Positions 38,172 to 50,900 of a DNA stretch of 64,000 nt are shown here, in pieces. How positions within the stretch are numbered: the first letter of the stretch is position 1; every line of letters begins with the position of its first letter. The position numbers and the translations under genes are program-made. The DNA comes from Spongilla lacustris (taxonomy: Eukaryota; Porifera; Demospongiae; Spongillida; Spongillidae), in contig OX442416.1 in assembly GCA_949361645.1 (NCBI GenBank), positions 2,033,430-2,097,429 of the forward strand, given 5' to 3'. The notes under the pieces are model-generated. The model made no database searches and was not told the origin of the DNA. It worked only from the letters and a program-made list of their open reading frames with translations.

Positions 38172-41100
38172 CTGTACAAATATAAGAATTACATGTTTCA
38201 ATGCAGAATTTAGATCACAGGTTAAACATCACATTTTTCAATTTCCTTTGTTCCGTGCACTTGTAGATGGTACATCTTTCGGAAAGACTATACATATCAT
38301 AGTTCCAGATCATACAATACATGTACGTACTCTTTTCTGGTACGAACAATTATCATTGAAATTTAATATTGTATGTCAAAGTTCCTATCAGTGTTTTTGG
38401 AGTCATTTCGACATTCGTAGGTAAAAAACCTGACTACTATATTGCATTGCACTTCATTTCAATGTGCAGTGCGAGGCAAGTGTATGGATTGCTTACATGT
38501 AATATGAAACGCTTGCGACCAAGGCAGTCATAAGAACACCAAAGGACAATCCTCCTATAAAACCACCAGTGATTGGCCCCGCCTGACTGCTAACGGTAGG
38601 CGATTGCAGGGCAGTCTTCAAAGCAGGGTACACTCTAAGTACACCGTCATTTGTTACGAGAGTTGGGGAGATTTGCACGAGGAACCAAGCAAGCAGTTGT
38701 GCTGCTAGCGTAGAACCCGTAACATTTCCCGTAGTAGAAGCATACGAGAGAGTGGCTGTGTAGAGCAACACTTGCCCGTCTGAAGCACACGTTGCGGCGG
38801 AGCTCTTGAAATGTTGTTCATCAACATCACAATAGCACAAACTTGTAAGAATATAAGTGATGTTAGAAGTTATTGAAATGGCCGCAGCATTAAGCTCAAA
38901 GGGCTGAAATAAAATGGCAAAAGACATTACATTTATACACATACATAGCATGTATCGGTCACATCATTACAGTCATAATTAGTGCAACAACTTTGTCACA
39001 GAAATAAACAATTCAAAATCTTTTATTCACATTACAATGATGTTAGAATACGTCTGCCCATGATAGCCACATCCATTTTTAAATGAAGCTTTACACCATT
39101 AACATTGTCGAGAAATCAATTACCTTCAAGTTATTAAGTGACTGATCCTATTTGGAATCAAATTTCTCTTTAACGTACTGAGTTCCGAGTGTTAAGATGT
39201 ATTTCTTTTCATATAGTCCATGCTCAATATTACCACTATGTATGACTTCAATGTAAAGCTATCTAACTAGTGACACGACTTCACAGACTATTGCCAAGCA
39301 AATTCCGTTTTTTAATCAAATCTGGTGCAAACTTGAGGAGGTGAGCAGGATTACAATAATCTCAATGCTTTCATTTAGAGTAAGATAGAATTTAAAGGTG
39401 CATGGTCAAAGAGTATGACCTCTCCCCTTTGACCAAGCACCTAAACCAGTTATTCAAAAGTGATTTTTGTATGCTAAAATTGATTTTTTTGGAACACTTT
39501 TTAAAAGCTACAACTGCCTGCCAAATTAGGTATGAATGGCTAGCTAAGTTCCTGCTAACTGAGATGCCTTGCATCCAGGCATTGTTGATACATGTATGTT
39601 GAAGGTTGTGTAAGTAATAATAATAACAGACTAGTTGTAATGGTATCAAGATTTTTAATAAAGACATGTGTAGTAACAAATAAGTGTAGTATATACTTTA
39701 ATTGGCCCTGAATACCAAAAGAATTAATATATGCATTTGGGCATTCGGCATATCATTGCAATTTACCTTTTGCAAACTGTATCAATTCTCGGATATGCAA
39801 AAGTGCATGACGTTTAGTTTACAACCTAGGTCCCAGACTCAGCAATGCTGATTTTATTAAGTGCGGTGGCAGAGCCGATTAACGACAAATGGTAACTGAA
39901 ATGAAATACATCAAGAAAATCAATGAGCCCATTCTACCAAATATTGCTAATACATGGTTCGAGTGAATAGGTTTTTTGAATACAGGGATATACCTGAATA
40001 ACCTGAAAACCCTACCAAACAGCATTATCAAACTGACAGAAGCAGCCGGGTCCTATCATCAATGGAAATCCATGCATATCTGCAGATACTTTTACCTGAT
40101 TAAACAATTCTTGCACTGACATGATATAGTCCCCTCAAAGAAAACTTGCCATTACTGCATTGTACAAGGGGGCGTGTGGTGCCAGAATGTAAGGTACGAG
40201 TATTTGCAGACTAAATTGCATGCAAAACATCACAGTAAATATAGTTTTCAACACCAGTATGAATTCAGATATATTCATTGTGGTGTAGCTTCTTTAGTGT
40301 ACGAGGAGATTGTTAGAGAACCTGTGGTGCAGGAGGCAAATGATGCTGCTAACATCCCCCCTCTAACCACAGACACAAGTTTTGCTTGAAATACATGTAC
40401 ATGTGTGATTTGATTCAGATGCCCCATCACACTCTAACCGTACTGTGGTCATCCAGTCCTCTGCTGAGGTTGAGAAGAATAAAAATGCAAGACTGCAGAT
40501 GCATACCGAGTAAGTTGCACTCCATTTGTACTCTAAATGCCTTCATATAACATCTTTCAGAATGAATTGCCATTAAAATGGAAGAAAGCTAATGGTAACT
40601 TAGAAAAAGAATGGCATTTCTGTTACAACAAGCAACATATCGTAGCCTTAGAGGGTCTTGGACAAAGTGGAGCGGTGTTAATGGTTGAATACTTTCATTG
40701 ATTGATCTCACCAAATATTTACTTATGCTTGCCAGTCATTTGATGATTATTATAAATTAGTCCATCATTTTAAAAAACTTTTTCACTTCCAGAATCTGTC
40801 ACTATTTTGACCTCATCTTACAGATACATACATGAACAGTTTTAAGGATCACATATATTCATATTGAGCATGTACCACACAATCTTGTACCTACCTGTAT
40901 GTTGTGAGTGTTATACAATACTGAAATGTAAGCACCATTTATCGCTAAATTATAAGACTTAAAATACTGATGTAATAAAAATCCTAAATGGTTATTACGT
41001 TTGTAAGTGGAGAAAGGGCAACCTTGTAGAATCATTGCGGCATCTTTTATAACATGAAGCTTGCAAGCAGAATAATTATTGCTCACTGGAATAACACTGC

Positions 41101-44100
41101 TAAATTAAAAGTTCCATTCACTTTATAATTGGATCAGCAAACCAACCTATTAATAGCATATACAGCATCTTGTAACTAATATCCAATTAGGAGTGCTTGG
41201 CTCGAATTTCGAGCTCATAGCTACTTGAAATGAAGGCACACTTTCATAAATGCAGCAATGAAGAGATACTATTGTGGAGGGGCAATGCTGCCTCTGTCTG
41301 AGGCAGACCGGTTGATCTTGACTGAAAGAACAGCCAATGTGTTTAATGTTTAAAAAAATCTTGAATAGATTGGAATTTAAAAATGCCTAATTACAACATT
41401 AAATATTTTTAAAGGACACTCGAAAAATCTTTTGGGTTTATTTATGAAACTGAGATGTCATCAGTCCTACTAGATATAATTATTTTGTATTTGATTCTGT
41501 CATTTCTCCTGAAAGATACGGATTTTTAATATGTTTTGTTGGATAATGTACCACATACATGTAGTCAATACCTTTGTAACCTACTTTACATTTTGTAATT
41601 GTGTGTTGTAGTTAACAAATCCTACACACTCTATGTGCTTACACTTAAGTCAATGCATTTTTTGCCATTTGTGTACAGGAGCTCCAATTGGAAGTTTCCT
41701 ACAATGAGTTATGAAAATGAAATACATTTATCAGATCTCACGTGTATTACCTTCCCCCTCAACAAGCACACTGCTCTGTGTAACCAGCACAGTGTTGTCT
41801 ACAGAGCACACATACAGTCCATACTGCGTCCCAGTAGCAATGGTAGCCATATTTATTCCCTTGGTAACTGTCTGTCCATTTTGTATCCACCTAGTGGTAA
41901 CAAAAGGTGGATAGCCTCCCTGAGAGGTACATGTCAGAACTGCAGGTCCTGTTATACTGCTCCCTGTGTTTGATAAACTGATGTTGTTATATGTTATAGT
42001 CAACTGTGGCTGAACTGAAAATTAAAATTAGAGCTGTTAGTACAAATGAGAAACTACTAACGGGTTACTTACTAGAATATGCAAATCTAATGAGAGAGGA
42101 GTCCAGCTGTATGGATGAGATGCCTAATGTACCACTGACAAAGGAATAGTAACTATATGGACAGTAGAAAAGGTTACTGCCAGAACCAGGGTACAGAAAG
42201 CTATATGTGCTGATCATAAGACTAGCATCTAAATAGCCACTATCAAGAATGCAGACAAGAGGAATAGTGATATTTTGGTAGGCACCATTGGCTCCATATT
42301 GCTGAATGCCGGATACGAATGTTCCACTGGGTGTTCCCAACTGTCCATTGTAGTACAGCACAGAGGTAATATATGATCTGTTGAAGTAGTGCAATATATA
42401 TGCTGGGCCTGGCAAAGGAGTCCACTGAAGCTGTACTGACAATGGACCTCCAATAGTTAATGGCACAACTTGTGTAATTTGATAAAGATTTTTCAGACCT
42501 AAATGGCATACATACATATCAAGTTTTTGTTAGCACTTTATAACATTACCAGATGATGTAGTCACCACAAACTTATGTCCAGCCAAAACAGGATACTGTC
42601 TCAATAAACTCAGGACTCTTGCCTCACACTTCTCCTGACGAGAGCTGGTAACCACACCCATATGTTTGACTTCATACACACCAGCATCTGATTCAACAGT
42701 ATTCATTATGGTCAGCGTAGTGCTGTCTCGACTTAGCACGACTCGACCTCCTGCAGAAATTGGATTGCCCTCAAAATACCAGGTGAGAGATCTCAAGAAC
42801 TGGGTGACATATATCTCTGTAACATTTACACTCAAAACAATGCTCTGAGGTGGTACAAACAGTATGGTAGGATTGAGGCTTGATGTAATAAGACCTGCAG
42901 ATTTTAACATACACAAATTATACAAATTGTAAAGAATACTTGTGCATGTACTAACTTTGCACAACAATGTCTGCCTTTCCTACTCCAAGTACAGATACCC
43001 CATTGTTCACAACACAGTAGTAATGTCCAATGCTGGGATGATTTAGACCTATGGTCACATTTGCATTGGAGGCCTGAGGGTTATTAGTGGTTATTGCATT
43101 TGAATATATGGCTGCTCTCCAGGTGTAGGTCACTCCTGATGGGAGTGGAGGATTGGATTGGCAGTACAGAGTTATAGTTGACCCAATACTAAAAGGACCA
43201 GTTGCTGGATTAGTGGTTACTGTGATATCATATGTCACTAACTCTGTGAGAGACAAAGCTGGGTTGAATTCATGTGGTATTAATACACCCCACCATTACC
43301 ATTCAGACATGATATGACAGCATCCTTTTCATGACCACAGTTCAGAGTACCAACATTTCCAAATGTGCAGCCTCCAACATTGGATTCACTTCCAATACAT
43401 GTTATGCTACCAAGAATTGGACCAGTGTATGTACGATATGACCCAGATGATATGTTGACACCTAAAATGACACTTTTGATATCATGGACACATCATTGTG
43501 ATTTACCAACCTGTGGCATTTAGTCCTATAGACCTGCACACAATCAGTGCTGCTGTCTTGTCTATTCCATTGACACACACACTTGCCCAGTATCCATCTC
43601 TCTTACATATTTTCAGCCTTCCTTCTCTGGTAGATGGTCCATCAGCTAGCTGCACATCACCACTGGAGCACTCTGGGACATTTGTGGTGGGACCAAGGCA
43701 TGTCACCCCTGCACTGTTGTTTGAGGTGCTGGTGAGTGTGACTCCAATCTGATTGCGTGAATTATAGTTTGTGAGCCTTGGAATTGAATAATTAGAGCAT
43801 TGTCCAATTGAAGCTTCATTTCCTGTGCAGTATATGTTGAAGACATCAAGTAATGTTGTTCCTTTGCCAAAGTTAGATCCTCCATATGGGACTGCCCCTG
43901 TGGTGATTGGATCATATGATGGTAAAAACATGTAGGCTTACAGCTGACTGGCGATAAATTGAAAAATCAATTATATGTGATTATAAAATATAGAACCATG
44001 TTGAATTTATTGTTTGGTCACACAGAATGAAATGCAAACTATGTAATGATAAGTCAGTACGTGATTATACAATAGTGAATGATGTTGACTTTTCTAGCAC

Positions 44101-44718
44101 GTAAAATATAAGTCTGAATTTGCAAGTATGCATACGTGTTCTTACGGTGGCCCGGTAGGTCGCGGAACAAAGCAGTCGACATAGAGCATTGTGCAGTCGA
44201 CATAGAGCATTGTGCACTCGACATAGAGCAGTTGACACAGAACTGTCGACACAGAAACGTCGACGTATTTGGGCGTGGCCCAGCGGAAGTACTATTTAGG
44301 CGTGGCCCTTAGGAAGTCGACAATGGGTAAATTAGGGCGTGGCCATCGGAAATCAACATTTTGTTAGAGAACTAAACCATTTTATGTGCTGTTGTTACCA
44401 TAATGGCTTGTTGCAAAAGAAAAAGGTTGCTTTCAATAGCACCTAGTCGTGGCGTAGTGCATGGTTGTGGTATAAGCCTAGTCTCGCAAGCCAGACGTAT
44501 TTAGTCCTCGTACGCGCGAGTGGACTGGGGACGAGTGAAACGTTCTGGGAAGTACGTCCGGTTACTTTGGCCAGTGTTTACATGTCCAAAGGAATTTAAT
44601 CAACAATCATGTCACATGTCGGTGAAAATATTCATATCAGCGGTTTTAATAACGTAACCTTCGAATACAATGAAGAGACTAGCTGAAATGGACCTTTTGC
44701 CTTTGACGTCACGCATGA

Positions 44719-44750
<32 letters not shown>

Positions 44751-47700
44751 GGGGGGCAACTTTAAAAATGGTATAACTCCACCATCATAGCTCCTACATG
44801 CTTTTCCTTTAACAATTTTATTGAGAAGTAAATTACCACACGTTTCATTTTTGTTGTATTTCACGATGAAGCTCTGTAAGGGATTTGTATGCAGCGAATT
44901 GCGTAAGTTGCTAATGAGACACGCGAAGTCGCGCTTTTCGATTTTTGGGGGGGGGCAACTTCCGGTAACTTGTGAGCGCTGTAAGGAATATAGTCAGGCA
45001 TTCATTTACCATTAATTTAGTACGTGCTGTGTTTTTTCGTGACGTTCCTATAAGGAACCAATCAATTTGTGACGTCAGAAGGCAAAAGGTCCATTTTCGG
45101 ACTTTGATGTCAGATGATCAGATATGCATGTGTTCACATGCGTACATAGCAGTAACTTCCCAGGTATGTTTTACTCGTCCCCAGTCCGACATATATCGTA
45201 CGACTAAGTACGTCTGGCTTGCGTATTAGCCTTACCATGCACTACGCAAATCTGCCATTTTTCATTCTCTAGGGATCATAGTGCGATACTGGAGGCAGCG
45301 CAAACCTATTGCCGTTATATTGGCGTACTTGCGCTGGGTGTACTCCGTGTCTTGCGGATATACGTGGCTGAAGGCAAAAATTAGAAGCCTCGGATTGAAA
45401 CGACGAGGTGCTATTGAAACATTATGGTAACAACAGCACATATATTGGTAAGTTCTCTAACAAAATGTTGACTTCCGATGGCCACGCCCTAATTTACCCG
45501 TGTCGACTTCCTAAGGGCCACGCCTAAATAGTACTTCCGCTGGGCCACGCCCAAATACGTCGACGTTTCTGTGTCGACGTTTCTGTGTGTACTCTGCTCT
45601 ATCAGTATGTCGAATGCACAATGCTCTATGTCGACTGCACAATGCTCTATGTCGACTGCACAATGCTCTATGTCGACTGCACAACGCTCTATGTCGACTG
45701 CACAATGCTCTATGTCGACTGCTTTGTTCCGCGACCTACCGGGCCACCGTATGTTCTAATTACATTGACTATTAATACATATGTGTGATCATGCAATAAT
45801 TAATTATGTCAATTGACATTCATGTTGTATTAAATAGTACTGAACTAATCTCAATGGCGATGTCTAGCACACACAGTAATGATTTGCATTAATTTCCTTA
45901 CATTGATAAGGATATCCCAGTTGTCTGCACACCACCAGTGCAGCATAGTAGCTCCACCCACTGTCATAGATGGCCACCCACACTCCACTACGGCATACTT
46001 CAACACGCCCTTCATATGTAGTACTACCATCAGCCAGACGTACCTGGCCCTCTGTGCAATTGGAGTTAACTACATATAGAAAATGTTATTATAATCAAGT
46101 ATGCAGGAGTAATAAATTCATTTGTTACCATAGCAACGAATTCCAACATCATAACTGTGACTAATTCCTGTACTGATGACATAGTTGCAGTTCATTAGCC
46201 TTGTCTCAGTTCCTTGGCAGGACAGTTGGGTTATGACCAATGATCCTGTTCCACTGCCATATGTTGACGAATAGTAATTGTAGGGAGAATTATTGGGACT
46301 GTAGTATTGTGATGTTCCATCTAGTGACAAATATAGCATGATAATACATGTATATACCATCAAACAAGTGCTATACCCAAATTACTTACATGCAGTGCTT
46401 CCGAACATCTGCCTACAGGCAATGTTTGGAGCATATGTGTCCCAGCTCAAGTATCCATAAAATGTGGTCCATGAACCATTGATGCACATCTCCAGCCTTC
46501 CTTCAGTGGCAGTGTAACCATTAGCCAAGTGTACACTACCTGGTACACAAAGACCTGGTAATTGAGATCAGGTTTAAGAATGGAATAGTATAATACATTT
46601 TAATGTACGAACGTCCAGCGGGAACCCCCGGGAACGTGGGTTCCCGTATAGTTCCCGCTAAGCATACCATGTTAGAACAATTGTACATAAGTACAGACAA
46701 TTTTAGTTACATCTATAAATAAAGGTACAGGGTAAGTTTATTCCCCATAAATAACGAACTAGCTATCTTTCCTATTCGTAAGATATACCGCTTTGAAATG
46801 CAGGACTAGCGCTTGCGGTTGACGCTTTGCATACAAGGGTCCCGCAAGGGTAGTTGACTTCAATTCTGCAAAGAATAAAGGTCTTTCTAACAATATTAAT
46901 TCTAATCCTATTTTACACGGAAGGAAGAGTCATTTTATGTTCCCCATAAATATAAAGCCTGTCCATCGACGTGATTTGATGGTTACACTGTCTTCAACAT
47001 TCTACATTGGTTCCCGTCAATAATTGTGTTTATACATGCTCACGTGAGCAATCAATTTTCATACGAGCGGGGCAGACGGCTTGCACAAAACAACAAAACA
47101 AATCTCAAATACACTCACATGCACCAAACTTTTATGCTGCATGCCCACGGACCTAAAATATCTCCAGCTCGTATAGCTGTTACCAAGAACAAGCAGCTTA
47201 ATTGCCTCACACTCGATCCCCAATCTTTAGTCCCGGCGCCATGTTTTTCAATTAATCACGCCCCTTTTAAGTTACCTATGTTGTTCCCGTGCGGGAACAT
47301 TGGTTCCCGTTAGGTTCCCGCAAAAAGAGATAACTATTTGATTTAACGCAAGAGTTTGGCTCACTATATTGGCTTCTATCACTATGTAAAAGGCATTGTT
47401 ATACACTACTGTATAACAGTGTGCATATAGACGTTATTGCGTATACGTGTGTATAACGTCTCAATACGCAGTGTTATACACCACTAATTGATGTTATACA
47501 CTAGTGTATAACAGCCCTTTTTACACAGTGTATGCATTCGCATATGTCTTTTTAGCATACATGCAAGTACTTCGGAAATAAGCATTGCGGGAACTTCACG
47601 CTTGCGCGTTCGTACGTTAAAAGCATGAATCTGAATTTAGTGCTTGATGAGGCTGTTTAGCAATGCAATGTACTTATTGCATGGTGCCAAGCTGCAGCAC

Positions 47701-47924
47701 TACCATCAAACAGTGATTGTATGCTGCCTATTTTCCCACCAGAAAACCAAATAATCAAAGCCTGAATTCTAGCTATAACCTGCTGAAGCAGGTACTCTGC
47801 TTGTGAGCACTACAACTAATACAACAGTTGTGATGTGCACACCTGCACTTTACTATCATGCAGGTAAGTGTGAGGCATGATCTCCTCCACCATGAGATGG
47901 AACCGGTTTGGGGTAATCAAATGT

Positions 47925-47962
<38 letters not shown>

Positions 47963-50900
47963 ACACAATGCCCAATTATTGAGCTTGGCATTTATTCTTA
48001 GTGGGAACGCGACAGTCTCCATTCCCCCTCCCCCAAGACATTAGATTTTACGGACTGTGACTGTCTGGATAAATAAAAATTTAATTTAAAGAAAGTAGTA
48101 CTATGCACTTGCTCTTTGCCATGAGGCTATGTGATAGTGCATGTTTGCCCTCCCTCATTAACCTTAGTTCAATCCTTAACCTTCGTATGAGCAAATAATA
48201 ACTGCAATCATGATCCATTATGATACATGTATTGCTTCATCTCCATTGATATCAGCTCACACTACATGAAAATATACATCTACATGTATTAAGCAAATGA
48301 CACCAAGCCTGCATCAGTTGTGGAATAATTATGCATTAATTCCCTGAATACACAAGTTAATACTAGACATGTATAATTGTAGTTGGGCAGCTTATCATAG
48401 TATAGTTTGCATATTAATCACCCACCTTGACATCTCACTCCACTCTCTTGTCCTCTGTGGCAGCGATGAACACCAACAGAATATGAAAATGAACAACTTA
48501 GCAAACTGCTTTCAGTACCACTGCAGGATGGGTTATCCAATACAAATGGATTTTGACTAGGTCCAAATGAAGTAACTGTATACACCACTGCATCTGTTTA
48601 GGATGTGCTTGTAAACTTATAATATTATTTTACCACCTGCCTATTGATACACTTTGCAACAATCTCAATTTATTTGTGACCAATAAATTCAATTGGGAAT
48701 GTAACAGCATGTGCTCTACCATGACAGTTCTCTTGACAGCTGTCATAGCATATAATGTCCCACCCCCTTAAATTGCCTCCCCCTCTCTCCCAAGCCTACT
48801 TCACACCCCTGGTCATCACCCTGTATCCAATGATATTTGTGCTGTTCTAAGCATGCAATTATAGCTAGATTTTTTAAGAATGTGCCATTTGAAAAAAACG
48901 ATGAAGTATAGCAAAACCACTTATGCTGAATAGTTTTTCATATGTTTTTCTTTGGCATGCTTGCATTTTGTAGCATCAATAAGAGAGATTACTTTAACCA
49001 TTTCTATCTAAAATTTGAGGTTGAGCTGTAGCCCAATTACTTCTAACGCCAATACACACATTTTCTTCCTTTAATGAGATAGCCACTAAAATTTAGTTAC
49101 CTCCTGAGTTAGCATAAGTGAACATGGTAAGACATGTATGATGTAATCTAATACTATAATTTCCAACGTCCGTACGTCCGTCCGTACGTCCGTGCGTCCG
49201 CGTAACCACCTATTTATAAACTCCGCCTAGCGTCTACAATTGTGGGTTTGAACACAACTAGCAACGCATACCTAGCAACCAATAGAAACGACCACTCCCA
49301 CACTAAAGTACGTAGCAATGACCAATGGCAATTGACCGGTGTTCATGCTTATCGTACAGACCGGAAGTAGTACATGTACATGTATTTTATTGCGTGCGCG
49401 GGCTATTAAATAGGTTGCGTATACGTAGTAACCGTAACTACAACAGGTGGTAGATTACTGTATGTAAAAAAAAAAAAAACATTCTGCACTTCTTATAGAA
49501 TCACTTCCGTGATTTTTCCCTGGGTAACGCTACTTATCGACCAATGGCAATTGACCGGTGTTCATATTTATCGTTACAGACTGGAAGTATTTCATTGCGC
49601 GCGCGATTTAATACGTTGCGTAGTAACCGTATATTACAATTGGTGGGACCATGGTAGATTACTGTATGTAAAAAACATTGACTTTTATACAATCAGTTCC
49701 GTGATTTTTCACGGGCTAAGTCTAGTAAGTCATATTTCATAATAATCTTCCTGGGAGCCAGATATCACATGTGCCAGCACTCTGAATAAAACATTCCCAT
49801 CACCTCTCTAATTCTTCCTCTAGCAGCTGGGGCATGAGACATGCTTTCATTGTATGGCTGGGTCTCTCATCCTGATGGAGTATAGCAATGTCACGTATGC
49901 TTAACAGTTTCTATTAAGAATTTATTGATCCACCCTTCATTACATGTATCGAATAATATAGCATCACTAGCCTTCTCACCAGATGATCTATTTAATAGCA
50001 CAGCCATCTACAAATTTGTCCCACTTCTTAAAAAGTGCTTGAAGGCAAAGTGAAAGGGTTGTATACAGTTGAGGTTCAGAATTGCCAGAGGATACTGCAC
50101 ACCATGTGGTATAAGCTAATCTCATTTAGGTGGGAGGGGGACAATTACCCGCTACAGAGGGGAGAATTTCCATAGCAGATTCTGCCCAGGAGGGCTGTAT
50201 TTAAACAGATTCTGCTTTGACACCCAACTCCCCAACACGACTTTTTGAGGCCTTTGTTCTGCAACTGGAGTATTAGCAAGTTAATTGTGACAGCAAAAGC
50301 ACAACAGACTGCCAGCTCTGTCGTTTAGTTGGATCATCAGAGGTTTTTAACACCCTATAGCTTTGAAGATTAAAATTATTAATCCTAGCCAGGGGTTAAG
50401 CAGATTAGTTTGTGTTTTACATGTAAATGTGTACAGCAGGATCATATTTTACTTATGTTTTCGATTTATGAAGCGCAAGTAATGTTGTGAGAATAGTTGC
50501 CACAATACAATGCAGACAAGGAATAGTAAGTGTGGTCAAATTGGTGCAGTTTCCCATGGTTTGTCAGTTTGTTGTCCCAACTAGTGCCTTGATTTAGTAC
50601 TGAGCTTGTATCAAGATAGAAAATGAAAATGCTTCTATCGAATGCACTAATCATTGCATGAACTACCTCATAATGCATATCATCGTCTACAGGAGAGATA
50701 GCCATGTTTATTTCAGGCCTAAAGAAACTACAAATCATGCATGCTGATGTACTGCTGTTCCAATATAATGGACAACCCAGACACTCCTTCATAGAAGAAA
50801 ATCACACAAAATCTAAAAACACAAGATAAACAATCATGTATGCAGAATTTAGTTTTATCGAGTTTAACAACACGATAATTTGTTAAAATTCCTCACTTGT

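Noticed and set aside
40174..40389. 71-codon plus ORF with a CHYC-like start just upstream
   Set aside because: No family recognised, no splice support, and it lies antisense within a receptor intron.
41599..41973. Plus-strand ORFs over the Ig-like domain 3 exon
   Set aside because: Shadow frames opposite a well supported minus-strand exon with Ig hallmarks.
45590..45760. CRISPR-like array of 21 bp repeats
   Set aside because: Units are contiguous with no spacers, are mirrored in the opposite arm, and belong to the subterminal region of a foldback element in a eukaryotic genome.
50466..50792. 108-codon minus ORF with Cys-rich words, considered as an extra receptor exon
   Set aside because: No SRCR or Ig pattern, and SRCR-4 is already completed by 48426-48593 in correct phase.
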